This document shows positions 1 through 8,187 of a stretch of 64,000 nt of DNA, one piece after another. The notes beneath the pieces were generated by a model. It worked only from the letters and a program-made list of their open reading frames with translations. It did not search any database and was not told where the DNA came from. Origin of the DNA: Muribaculum intestinale (GTDB lineage: Bacteria > Bacteroidota > Bacteroidia > Bacteroidales > Muribaculaceae); assembly GCF_002201515.1 (NCBI RefSeq), contig NZ_CP021421.1, forward strand, positions 1,550,001 to 1,614,000. Reading direction: 5' to 3'. Each line of letters starts with the position of its first letter. The stretch's first letter is position 1. The position numbers were made by a program, and so were the translations under genes.

Positions 1-139
1 TCTTATTCCCATCGCCATGCCATGGCGCTCCCTCCATCCATTGTTGGGCGCAATTCGGATAGCTATCTCCGATAATCCCCATTGTTGAGTGCAATCATGA
101 TGGTGGCGTCCTGGTATGGCTGCGCCGGCAACTCCCCGC

Positions 140-218
140 GTTAGCGCATAGCCCCCTTGGGGGCGTCCACAACGTTAGCCTATGGTAAGAGCCGCGCTTA
201 GCGGTTCGCAACCATAGG
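140..218. repeat. Nested-hairpin GC-rich element, candidate dispersed repeat
   Basis: Three hairpins are packed together. CCTATGGT at 179-186 pairs exactly with ACCATAGG at 211-218. Inside it AGCCGC (190-195) pairs with GCGGTT (201-206) around a GCTTA loop. A second stem, GCCCC/GGGGC with a CTTG loop, lies at 151-164. The six-mer GTTAGC also occurs twice (140 and 174). Such compact structure outside a gene resembles dispersed intergenic repeats of Bacteroidetes genomes. I cannot show other copies from this window, so the repeat status is inference. Confidence 0.35.
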
Positions 219-326
219 TATAGTCCCACCCCCGGAATGCCCGGCGTAGCCCGGCGACACCATCCATCCTCCATCGTCCCTCCCAACCCCCACCACCCAT
301 CCCCGCATTTGTCCCCGCCCAAAACG

Positions 327-359
327 AAAAAAATCAGCCGCCCCACGGGGGGACGGCTG
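327..359 (-). terminator. Intrinsic terminator after era
   Basis: CAGCCG-CCCC at 335-344 pairs with GGGG-CGGCTG at 349-359 (one bulged base). On the minus strand the stem is followed by a T-rich run from the A-run at 327-333. It lies about 50 bases past the era stop, so it probably ends the whole minus-strand dcw/era array. Confidence 0.8.
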
Positions 360-407
360 ACATTCGTATTGATGGTATATTCCGATTAGACCGGGTAAAA
401 AGATTAT

Positions 408-1298
408 CTATTCGATATAGCCGAACGCGCGGAGCTTGTTGTCGCGGTTGCGCCAATCCTTCTCGACCTTCACAAACAACTCGAGATACACGTGCTTGCC
501 GAAGAATGTCTCGATATCCTTGCGGGCCTGCGTGCCCACCTTCTTGAGCATCGTGCCACCCTTGCCGATGATGATGCCCTTCTGCGAGTCGCGCTCCACG
601 TATATTACGGCCATGATGTGGATACCGTCCTCCTTCTCGTCGAACTTCTCCACCACCACCTCGACCGAATAGGGCACCTCCTTGTCGAGATTGAGCAGCA
701 GCTTCTCGCGGATTATCTCCGTCACGAAGAAGCGCGCCGGCTTGTCGGTGAGCGCATCCTTGCCGAAATATGGCGGCGCCACCGGGAGCAGCTCGACGAT
801 ACGCGCCATGAGTGTGTCGGTGTTGAAATGGAGCTTGGCCGAGGTGGGGAACACTTCGGCGTTGGGGAGCAGCTCCTTCCAGCGGGCCACGGTCGACTCA
901 AGCTCGTCCTGCCCCTTGAGCAGGTCGACCTTGTTGATGACCAGCAGCACCGGCACGGTCTCCTTGGCCACCTTGGCGAGGAAGTCGGCGTTTTTGGTAG
1001 GGTCCTCGACCACGTCGGTGACGTAGAGGAGCACGTCGGCGTCGGTCAGCGCGCCCTCGGAGAACTCGCGCATCGCCTCCTGCATCTTGTAGTTGGGCTT
1101 GAGCACGCCGGGAGTGTCGGAGAACACTATCTGGTAGTCGTCGGTGTTGACGATACCCATTATGCGGTGGCGTGTGGTCTGGGCCTTCTGGGTGATGATC
1201 GAGATGCGCTCGCCCACGAGGTCGTTCATCAGCGTCGACTTCCCTACGTTGGGGTTGCCCACGATATTGACGAAGCCTGATTTATGATTTTCGTTCAT
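408..1298 (-). CDS. era: GTPase Era
   Basis: Era is an essential small GTPase that binds the 3' end of 16S rRNA during 30S subunit maturation and checks cell-cycle progress. The 296-residue length is normal for the family. Visible GTPase motifs are G1 GNPNVGKST at residues 14-22, G3 DTPG at 61-64 and G4 NKVD near 123. The C-terminal KH RNA-binding domain carries the GxxG loop as IIIGKGG near residue 243. It is the last gene of the long minus-strand array, 91 bases after the guanylyltransferase gene and just upstream of the terminator at 327-359. Identification is firm. Confidence 0.97.
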   Translation of the reverse strand: MNENHKSGFVNIVGNPNVGKSTLMNDLVGERISIITQKAQTTRHRIMGIVNTDDYQIVFSDTPGVLKPNYKMQEAMREFSEGALTDADVLLYVTDVVEDPTKNADFLAKVAKETVPVLLVINKVDLLKGQDELESTVARWKELLPNAEVFPTSAKLHFNTDTLMARIVELLPVAPPYFGKDALTDKPARFFVTEIIREKLLLNLDKEVPYSVEVVVEKFDEKEDGIHIMAVIYVERDSQKGIIIGKGGTMLKKVGTQARKDIETFFGKHVYLELFVKVEKDWRNRDNKLRAFGYIE

Positions 1299-1389
1299 TG
1301 GTGTCTTGAATTTTGATTGTACTCTACCTATAACGCCCGAATGGACGTTTAAGTTGTGAGCCGCCCGCGGTGGAAGCCGGGAGGGGGGA

Positions 1390-2478
1390 TTACAGGTGCT
1401 TGTCGCCGTAGGTGAGCTTCACGTCGTTGACGTAGAGCTTGATATGCTGCTCCTCCGACTTGGGGCATATGAGCAGCACATCGCCGGCGTCGGCTATGAT
1501 ATAGTCGTGAAGGCCGTTGGCCACCACAAGTTTCTCGCCCTTTACGGCAAAGATGTTGCCCGACGAGTTGTAGGCCAGCACGCGGCAGTTCTGGGTCACG
1601 TTCTGGTCGCGGTTTTTGGGCGAATTGTCGTAGAGCGAGCTCCATGTGCCGAGGTCGTTCCAGCCGAAATCGACACACTCGACATACACGTTTGCCGCGC
1701 GCTCCATCACCGCGTAGTCAATCGATATGTTGACACACGAGGGGAACTCGCGCTCGATAAACTCGCGCTCGCGTTCTGTGGCGAAGTCGCCTAGGCCGCG
1801 GTCGAAGGTGGCCGTCAGGTCGGGCGCGTGCATGTGGAGCGCCTCAAGTATGGCCTTGGCCGACCACAGGAATATGCCGGAGTTCCAGAAGAACTCGCCG
1901 CTCTCGACAAACACCTTGGCCAGGTCGAGGTCGGGCTTTTCGGTGAATGTCTTCACCTTGAGTATGCCGTCGTTGCCTTCCACGGGGCTCCCTACCTGTA
2001 TGTAGCCGTAGCCGGTCTCGGGGCGTGTGGGCTTGATGCCGAGAGTGAGCAGGGCGTCGTTGTTTTCGACGAATGAGAATCCGCGGTCGATCGAGTTGAT
2101 GAACTCAAGCTCGCGGGTGATGAGGTGGTCGCTGGGGGTGACTATCATCGACGCCTCGGGGTCGAGCGCGTGGATGTGGTGGGCCGCCCAGGCAATGCAG
2201 GGTGCTGTGTTGCGGCGGGCGGGTTCGAGGAGTATCTGGTGGTCGGCGAGTTCGGGCAACTGCTCGCGCACGAGCGGCGCGTAGTGGTCGTTGGTCACGA
2301 TAATCACATGCTCTTTGTCGACGAGCGGCAATATGCGGTCGTACGACATCTGGAGCAGCGAACGTCCGGTGCCGAAGAAGTCGATAAACTGCTTGGGGCG
2401 GTCGGCGCGGCTGTAGGGCCAGAATCGGGAGCCTATGCCTCCGCACATAATCACGCAATAACGATGTGGATTGCTCAT
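1390..2478 (-). CDS. manC: Mannose-1-phosphate guanylyltransferase
   Basis: This enzyme transfers GMP from GTP to mannose-1-phosphate and makes GDP-mannose for glycan synthesis (and GDP-fucose after conversion). The N-terminus has the nucleotidyltransferase signature GGIGSRFWPYSR at residues 13-24, followed by the RPKQF motif. The central EKP segment (TEKPDLDLA) and the NSGIFLW stretch are typical of the family. At 362 residues it is the single-domain form without a fused phosphomannose isomerase domain. It lies 73 bases after the metallo-hydrolase gene and 91 before era, within the same minus-strand array. The function call is safe; the symbol is by family, since cpsB/rfbM names are also used. 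Confidence 0.9.
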   Translation of the reverse strand: MSNPHRYCVIMCGGIGSRFWPYSRADRPKQFIDFFGTGRSLLQMSYDRILPLVDKEHVIIVTNDHYAPLVREQLPELADHQILLEPARRNTAPCIAWAAHHIHALDPEASMIVTPSDHLITRELEFINSIDRGFSFVENNDALLTLGIKPTRPETGYGYIQVGSPVEGNDGILKVKTFTEKPDLDLAKVFVESGEFFWNSGIFLWSAKAILEALHMHAPDLTATFDRGLGDFATEREREFIEREFPSCVNISIDYAVMERAANVYVECVDFGWNDLGTWSSLYDNSPKNRDQNVTQNCRVLAYNSSGNIFAVKGEKLVVANGLHDYIIADAGDVLLICPKSEEQHIKLYVNDVKLTYGDKHL

Positions 2479-2551
2479 AGAGATTGGTAAGTTTATGGGA
2501 GAAATGAGATAAGTAAAAAAGAAATTTCAGTATGGAGTGGCCGGTGTCGGC

Positions 2552-3601
2552 TTACCGGGTACGGTCGGGACGGAATGAGTAGAACCTCGATTCGCCCGTG
2601 CGCGGCAGGGCCACCAATTGTATGTCGGCGGCGAAGTCGGCCGGGGTGTCGTTGCCTTCGCCCACCTTGAGGCCTATCCCTTCGAGGGCCTTTCTCGACT
2701 CTTCGAGGGCCTTCTCGGGGGTGTTGTTCTCCTGCGAGAGATGGCACAGGAATACGTTCTTGAGCCTCGGGGTGTAGATTTCGGCCAGATAGTGCGCGGT
2801 CACGAGGTTGTCCATGTGGCCGTTGTCGGTCTGTATGCGTGCCTTGAGATACTCGGGATATGAGCCGTGGCGCAGCATCTCGAGGTCGTAGTTCGACTCG
2901 ATGACCAGATAGTCGGTCTGGCGCATATAGTGGTCGACGCGCGGAGATATGCATCCCAGATCGGTGGCTATGGTAAACGCGCGGTCGTCGTGCCGGATAA
3001 AGAAGCCGGCGTTGTCGGTGCCGTCGTGCATGGTCTCGAACGCCGTTATGGTGAAGTTGCCTATCGTGAAGGGTATCTCCTTGTATATTGCCACATGGTA
3101 GTCCTTCAGACGTCGCGACACACTGTGGCGCCTCATGATGCCGCTCAGTGCGCGCGGGGTGCAGTACAGCGCCATGTGCCGGTGTTTGCGCAGCAGGGTG
3201 TAGACGCAGCGCATGTGGTCGCTGTGGTCGTGGGTTATGCATATCCCTTTCACGTGCTGCATGCTGATGCCGTGGCGCCGCAGGGTGTCGACCACGGTTG
3301 GCGCGTCGACACCGGCGTCGACGAGAAATCCGCTCTGCGAGTCGCCGATGTAGCAGCAGTTGCCCGAGGAGCCCGAGCCGAGCGACATGAAGCGTATGCG
3401 GTTGGGCACCGGGCTTGCGACTACCGGGCCGAGGGGCGATGCGGGCGCCACCGGATGCGGAAACGCGTTGAGGCCGCCTTCGAGCAGGGTGGAGTGGCGG
3501 GCGATGTCGGTCTGCACCGGCTGTGGGGTATATGGCGTACGCTCCTGGTCGTCAAACAGACCGGGGAAGTCGGGGGTTGTGTATCTGGATCGTTTGGCCA
3601 T
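2552..3601 (-). CDS. WalJ/YycJ-type MBL-fold hydrolase with N-terminal extension
   Basis: A metallo-beta-lactamase-fold protein. The zinc motif HxHxDH is present as HDHSDH at residues 124-129, and the YycJ-type opening MSLGSGSSGNCCYIGD starts at residue 72. Family members are presumed phosphodiesterases or nucleases; WalJ of Firmicutes is linked to cell-wall and DNA-repair control, but the substrate here is unknown. The usual protein begins around residue 68 of this one. The first 67 residues are a proline-rich extension (PDFPGLFDDQ, then several Pro-Val-Ala repeats) without a recognised domain. An in-frame ATG at residue 72 exists but would remove the first beta strand, so I keep the long start. 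It lies 24 bases after the rsmI-like gene. Confidence 0.85.
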   Translation of the reverse strand: MAKRSRYTTPDFPGLFDDQERTPYTPQPVQTDIARHSTLLEGGLNAFPHPVAPASPLGPVVASPVPNRIRFMSLGSGSSGNCCYIGDSQSGFLVDAGVDAPTVVDTLRRHGISMQHVKGICITHDHSDHMRCVYTLLRKHRHMALYCTPRALSGIMRRHSVSRRLKDYHVAIYKEIPFTIGNFTITAFETMHDGTDNAGFFIRHDDRAFTIATDLGCISPRVDHYMRQTDYLVIESNYDLEMLRHGSYPEYLKARIQTDNGHMDNLVTAHYLAEIYTPRLKNVFLCHLSQENNTPEKALEESRKALEGIGLKVGEGNDTPADFAADIQLVALPRTGESRFYSFRPDRTR

Positions 3602-3625
3602 ATCTTGTCGGTGGCGGTAGGTGGG

Positions 3626-4333
3626 TTATGCTTTGTATAGCAGGAATATGGTGGGTATCTTGTCGTAGTTGTAGTCGGCACGCGCCCATGCCGACACAGT
3701 ACGGGTGACAATCGACTGCCGCGGGCCGGTAATGTCGGAGGCCACGCAGAGGAGCATGTCGGAGGGGAGTGTGGCGGCAAGCTCGCGTATGAGACGGTTG
3801 TTGCGGTAGGGTGTCTCGATGAAAATCTGTGTCTGGCTGTTGCGCGCTATGCGTTGCTGCATGTCGCGTATGGCGGCTGTGCGGCGATGGCTCTCAATCG
3901 GGAGGTAGCCGAGAAATGCGAAGTTCTGTCCGTTGAATCCCGATGCCATCAGCCCCATGATTATGCTCGACGGGCCTACGAGGGGCACTACCTCTATGCC
4001 GTGGCGCTGTGCGAGAGCCACGATGTCGGCTCCGGGGTCGGCCACTCCGGGGCATCCTGCCTCGGATATCACACCGCAGTCGGCTCCGTCGAGGATGGGG
4101 CGCAACATGGCGTCGACCTCCTCGCGGCGGGTGTGTTCGCTCAGCTCGACCATGGTGAGGCTGTCGATATCGATGCTCTTGTCGCACGACTTGAGGAAGC
4201 GGCGCGCCGAGCGCAGATTCTCGACAACGAAGTAGCGCAGCGTCTGCACTATGCCGGTGTTGTAGCCGGGAAGCACGCGGTCGGGCGCGGTTTCTGACAG
4301 GGGGACGGGGATGAGATAGAGTCGGCCGGCCAT
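3626..4333 (-). CDS. SAM-dependent tetrapyrrole-methylase-fold methyltransferase (RsmI-like)
   Basis: A 235-residue TP_methylase-fold protein of the short RsmI/YraL group found in Bacteroidetes. RsmI 2'-O-methylates C1402 of 16S rRNA with SAM. The family's GVISEAGCPGVADPG loop is at about residues 87-101, and VGPSSIIMGLMASG at about 119-132. The N-terminal YLIPVPL strand differs from classic RsmI (YVVATPIGN), and the longer C-terminal domain of E. coli RsmI is absent, so the rRNA target is inferred. Its ATG overlaps the ftsZ stop in a TGATG arrangement, which suggests translational coupling to the division genes. Confidence 0.8.
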   Translation of the reverse strand: MAGRLYLIPVPLSETAPDRVLPGYNTGIVQTLRYFVVENLRSARRFLKSCDKSIDIDSLTMVELSEHTRREEVDAMLRPILDGADCGVISEAGCPGVADPGADIVALAQRHGIEVVPLVGPSSIIMGLMASGFNGQNFAFLGYLPIESHRRTAAIRDMQQRIARNSQTQIFIETPYRNNRLIRELAATLPSDMLLCVASDITGPRQSIVTRTVSAWARADYNYDKIPTIFLLYKA

Positions 4334-5721
4334 CAGAATCGGATTGTGCGGTTTGACGTGCCGGGCTGTGAGGACATGGGTGCGGGGCCCGACGATAGCG
4401 GTGAGTCGTTGTTGCGCGACAGCACTGCGGCGGCCACCGAGCCGGGATTGGAGCCCTTGCGGCCTATCTCGCGGATTTCGTTGGCGGTGTTGGCGTTGCG
4501 GTTGTGGGTCGGACTCTTCTCGAAAGCCTCGATAAAGCGGTCGTCGTCCATCTGCGAGGGTGTGAGGACGATAAACTTGGCTTTGGTCTTCTGCTCGACC
4601 ATGCCGGCCACGGCCTTGTCGCCGTATTCCTGGCGTATGCGTTCGGTGGCGTCGGCTGAATTCTTGTTCTCGCCGAAGTCGATTTTGTCTTTCTTGCCGC
4701 CGAAGAATGTGGAGCGGGTGTTGTCCTTGGTATCGTTGATCGTAATCTCGAATCCGGTGGCGAGGATGGTCATCTTCACGCGGTTTTCGAGAGTGCGGTC
4801 GTAGTACATACCCCAGATGATGTCGACATCGGTGTCAATCGAGCTGATAAACGATGTGAGCTCGTCGGTCTCCTCCATCTTGAAGTCCATGTCGGGGTTG
4901 ATGTAGATGTTGAAAAGGAGTTTTTTCGACGAGAGCACGTCGCGGTTCTTGAGCAGCGGAGAGTTGAGAGCGTCCTGTATGGCTTTGGTCACACGGTTCT
5001 CGCCTTCGCCGTATCCGGTTGAGATGATTGCGGCGCCACCGTTGCGCAGGGTTGTGTCCACGTCGTTGAAGTCGAGGCGGATATGCACATCCTCCCATGT
5101 GATCAGCTCGGCGATTGAGCGGGCGGCGGTGGTGAGGGTGTCGTCGGCTTTGCCGAACGCGTTGATGACGTTGAGGTCGGGGTATATCTCGTTGAGGCGC
5201 TGATTGTTGATGATGAGCATGGCGTCGACATACTTGCTCATCTCCTCGGCGCCCTCTAGGGCCTTGATAATCTTTTTGGTGCCTTCGAACAGGAAGGGAA
5301 TGGTGACGATACCGATTGTGAGGAGTCCGCGGTCGCGTGCGATGCGTGCCACTACCGGCGACGCGCCGGTGCCGGTGCCGCCACCCATGCCTGCGGTGAT
5401 AAACACCATCTTGGTCTTGTCGTTGAAGATTTCGGCAATCTTCTCGGCGCTCTCCTCGGCAGCGGCTCTGGCCACATCGGGCTTGTTGCCTGCGCCGAGG
5501 CCGTTGCCGATCTGCACCTTGGTGGGCACCGGCGACTGCATCAGGGCCTTGCGGTCGGTGTTGAGCACTACGAACGATACATGCTTGATGTCCTGCCGGA
5601 ACATGTGGCTGACGGCATTGTTGCCGCCGCCGCCTACGCCGAGCACCTTTATGATAACGTCTTCGTCCTCACCGGTTGCAAATCCGGCATCATATGCGTT
5701 GGGTATGTCTTCGATTGTCAT
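4333..5721 (-). CDS. ftsZ: Cell division protein FtsZ
   Basis: The tubulin-like GTPase that forms the Z ring and recruits the divisome. The glycine loop GVGGGGNNAV is at residues 28-37 and the tubulin signature GGGTGTG at 113-119. The T7 synergy-loop region and the GTPase/C-terminal domain continue to about residue 330. After that comes a long, low-complexity linker and a short C-terminal peptide (NRTIRF) that would contact FtsA. Length 462 is slightly above the 380-430 of many bacteria because of the linker. It follows ftsA by 54 bases, as in other dcw clusters, and overlaps the next gene by one base. Confidence 0.98.
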   Translation of the reverse strand: MTIEDIPNAYDAGFATGEDEDVIIKVLGVGGGGNNAVSHMFRQDIKHVSFVVLNTDRKALMQSPVPTKVQIGNGLGAGNKPDVARAAAEESAEKIAEIFNDKTKMVFITAGMGGGTGTGASPVVARIARDRGLLTIGIVTIPFLFEGTKKIIKALEGAEEMSKYVDAMLIINNQRLNEIYPDLNVINAFGKADDTLTTAARSIAELITWEDVHIRLDFNDVDTTLRNGGAAIISTGYGEGENRVTKAIQDALNSPLLKNRDVLSSKKLLFNIYINPDMDFKMEETDELTSFISSIDTDVDIIWGMYYDRTLENRVKMTILATGFEITINDTKDNTRSTFFGGKKDKIDFGENKNSADATERIRQEYGDKAVAGMVEQKTKAKFIVLTPSQMDDDRFIEAFEKSPTHNRNANTANEIREIGRKGSNPGSVAAAVLSRNNDSPLSSGPAPMSSQPGTSNRTIRF

Positions 5722-5775
5722 GTCGGTAATAATCAGTGGATGAGGTGTTTGGTGGGCTTTCTGAGGGCTCGCGGT

Positions 5776-7101
5776 TTACTCGTCATTGTCATCGGGCTCC
5801 TGGAACCATTTGCTGAGGCGCCCCATGATGCGGTCGATCGACGAGCCTCCGTTGCCTTTGTTTTTCTCCTTTTTCTTCTCGCGGTTCTTTTTGGGGTTGA
5901 TGCCGGGACCGTCCTCTTCGTCGTAGGCCGAATCGACAGCTACTGTAGGCTCGGGCATTTCGGTGCACTCCTGTGGCACTCTGGCCGCGATGTTGAGAAT
6001 CGATATAACATCCAGGGTGTCGATGCTCTGGAGCCGCGGGTCGGAGATGCGTATTTCGGGAGGCAGGCTGCCGAGGCGCACCTTTACATTGCTCTGCTGC
6101 GACTGAAGCAGCTGTGGGAATCCGCGCAGACGCGAGCCGCCGCCTACGAGTATGATTCCTGCCGGGAGGTCGTTGGTGAGTGACAGTCCGGCATATTTTG
6201 GCTGCTCGATGATGTTGGCCGCAATCTCTCCGGCGCGTGCGCGCACATAATTGTTGACCTCTGCTGGGTCGCCGTCGAAGTCGTGCTTGCGTATGGCCGG
6301 CTCGGCGTTTATGGCGTCGCCGATATTGCGCTTGATTTCCTCGGCTTTTTCTTCGGTGTAGCCGAGGGTCATTATGTCGCGTGTGATGCAGCGCGAGCCG
6401 ATCGGCAGGGTGGCGAAGTAGGTCAGGAATCCGTTTTTGTAGATGCTTACGGTGGTGGTCTCCGCACCGAAGTCGACGAGCATGCATCCGAGTTTCTTTT
6501 CGTCGGAAGAGAGTACAAGAGCGGCGAGTGCGGTCTGGCGCACGAGTATCCCCTTTATGGCCAGCTGCTGGCGGTCGGAGATGGCTCTCACGAGATTTTT
6601 CTGCACCATCGGCTTGCAGGTGATTAGGTTGAACTCGGCGTGGATGTCGCGTCCGAATGTGCCTCGGGGGTTGGCGATGTCCATATTGTCGACGATAAAC
6701 TGGCGCGGGAGCACCTGCACGACCGTGCGGTCGGAGAATGCCTGCGCGCGTGCCTCGTCGTTGAGCTGTCGGAGTACATCGGCCGTAATCTCGGTCTCCT
6801 CGTTGTAGGCGCGCTCCACAGTGGCCGACGCCCCCATTGTAGAGCGTCCGCCCAGGGCCACGTATACTGCCTTTATCTTGCGTGGATGTATTGTCTGGTG
6901 GTTTTCGAGCTTGAGTTTGAGCTTGCTGATGCGGTTGCTTACCTCCTCGACGTTCTGTACCGCTCCGTAGCGTACGGCGTCGATAGCGCATTCCTCTTCA
7001 ACGCCAAGCACGGAGAGTGTTCCGGTCTCGTCTACTCGGCCTACTGCGGCGCGGATGTGTGAGCTTCCTATCTCGATTGCTGCGATATATGTCGGTTCCA
7101 T
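5776..7101 (-). CDS. ftsA: Cell division protein FtsA
   Basis: Actin-fold ATPase that tethers FtsZ to the membrane. The phosphate-1 loop IEIGSSHIRAAVGR is at about residues 9-22, the phosphate-2 segment (LVDFGAETTTVSIY) at about 208-221, and the adenosine motif IILVGGGSRLRGF near 318-330. The C-terminus is lysine-rich (KKNREKKKEKNK) and ends in an amphipathic stretch (DRIMGRLSKWFQE) that fits the membrane-targeting helix. Its 441 residues are typical. It sits between ftsQ (43 bases) and ftsZ (54 bases). Confidence 0.96.
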   Translation of the reverse strand: MEPTYIAAIEIGSSHIRAAVGRVDETGTLSVLGVEEECAIDAVRYGAVQNVEEVSNRISKLKLKLENHQTIHPRKIKAVYVALGGRSTMGASATVERAYNEETEITADVLRQLNDEARAQAFSDRTVVQVLPRQFIVDNMDIANPRGTFGRDIHAEFNLITCKPMVQKNLVRAISDRQQLAIKGILVRQTALAALVLSSDEKKLGCMLVDFGAETTTVSIYKNGFLTYFATLPIGSRCITRDIMTLGYTEEKAEEIKRNIGDAINAEPAIRKHDFDGDPAEVNNYVRARAGEIAANIIEQPKYAGLSLTNDLPAGIILVGGGSRLRGFPQLLQSQQSNVKVRLGSLPPEIRISDPRLQSIDTLDVISILNIAARVPQECTEMPEPTVAVDSAYDEEDGPGINPKKNREKKKEKNKGNGGSSIDRIMGRLSKWFQEPDDNDE

Positions 7102-7144
7102 ATGTGGAATGTAGTTTTACTGTGTTGTGAGTGATGGGGCGGAA

Positions 7145-8137
7145 TCAGGATTTGCTGTTCTTTTTTCCGTTTTTTTGTGGCGAGTGCTTTGGAGCCGGTT
7201 TTTTGGCGGCTCCGTGTGCGGCCTTTTCAAGTGTGAGCTTCGGTCGGGGCATTGTGTCGGCTATGGCTTTCACTTTGCCGGCCGGTACTGTCTTTATCGA
7301 CTGGTTGTCGGATATGAGCACTGAGTCGCCTACAAGCATTGTCCCGACATCAGGAGCTTCGCGTTCAGCCTCGAAATCCACAGCGCTTATTGCAGTGTGT
7401 AGTTTCTTGGCGCGACGCGTCGCGACAATCTGCCCCTTCCATTTAACCGATAAGGTGTCATAAAAGTTCCAGCCTTTTACAGGAAGTATCTCCCGATAGG
7501 CTCTTTTTATGCGTTTGAACTTGTCGGGGAGGTCGTTTATGTCACCGATATTGATTACATGTCCGTGAATCATGGGCACGAGAATGAGATTGTTCGGTCC
7601 GTCGGCTTTCACACATGTAATCAGCGCCGACCATGCCGAGTCGGAGCTGATATGGCGCAGGAGCGGGAGCAGGTCGACGGCGCTCATAGTCGAGTCGAAG
7701 CGTCCGTAGATGATGGGCGCGTCGGTGTGGTAGCGTGCCGTAGCCGATATGCGCTTTCCGTCCTTGTTGATGTAGTAGGAGTGATTGCCTTCGAATACTC
7801 TGGCTACAGGCTGCATGGGTGTCACTTCGATGTTGACGGTGCCATCGGTGAGCTTGGTGCATACTGCGCTCTCGATTTTGTCAATATTGTTGAGCAGTCG
7901 CTCCATGCTGTCGGTGTTTATGTCGGCCAGACGTCGCTTCGACGGGCTTTTCGCCATATTGCCGAGTTCGTGGGCTACCTCTCGGGCTGTGACGAAGTGG
8001 GAGCCTTTGGAGTCATCGACCTCGATGTGAAGTCCGCGGCACATCATCTCGTCGGCGCGGCTGTGCGACCATGATACGGCTACCGCTACGTAGACGAGCA
8101 GTAGAAGGGTGATTATGCAGCGTACTGTTCTTTTCAT
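7145..8137 (-). CDS. ftsQ: Cell division protein FtsQ
   Basis: A bitopic divisome protein linking early and late division proteins. It has a short cytoplasmic N-terminus, one membrane helix at about residues 5-22 (CIITLLLLVYVAVAVSW) and a periplasmic POTRA/FtsQ region (RGLHIEVDDSKGSHFVTAREV onwards). Sequence similarity to proteobacterial FtsQ is weak, so the call relies on topology and on its place between murC and ftsA. The last 30 residues are strongly basic and proline-rich (KKPAPKHSPQKNGKK), which could bind anionic polymers; that is inference. Confidence 0.88.
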   Translation of the reverse strand: MKRTVRCIITLLLLVYVAVAVSWSHSRADEMMCRGLHIEVDDSKGSHFVTAREVAHELGNMAKSPSKRRLADINTDSMERLLNNIDKIESAVCTKLTDGTVNIEVTPMQPVARVFEGNHSYYINKDGKRISATARYHTDAPIIYGRFDSTMSAVDLLPLLRHISSDSAWSALITCVKADGPNNLILVPMIHGHVINIGDINDLPDKFKRIKRAYREILPVKGWNFYDTLSVKWKGQIVATRRAKKLHTAISAVDFEAEREAPDVGTMLVGDSVLISDNQSIKTVPAGKVKAIADTMPRPKLTLEKAAHGAAKKPAPKHSPQKNGKKNSKS

Positions 8138-8187
8138 TGCCTTATGTCGGAGGAGAGAGGGGTATATATGCGTTAAGTCGCTGCATG

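Larger units (their letters stand above)
1..407. other. Intergenic, gene-free, hairpin-rich
   Basis: I see no credible gene in these 407 bases. Open frames here have proline, arginine and glycine-rich compositions that come from GC-rich repeats. Visible structure includes a 7+1+7 palindrome at 14-28 (CGCCATG/CATGGCG), two near-identical 16-mers at 39-54 and 80-95 (CATTGTTGGGCGCAAT and CATTGTTGAGTGCAAT), the nested hairpin element at 140-218 listed separately, and the terminator at 327-359 that ends the era-proximal array. Confidence 0.5.

Noticed and set aside
95..346. 83-codon minus-strand frame upstream of the window's first gene
   Set aside because: Its sequence follows GC-rich hairpins and the terminator, with no coding signal.
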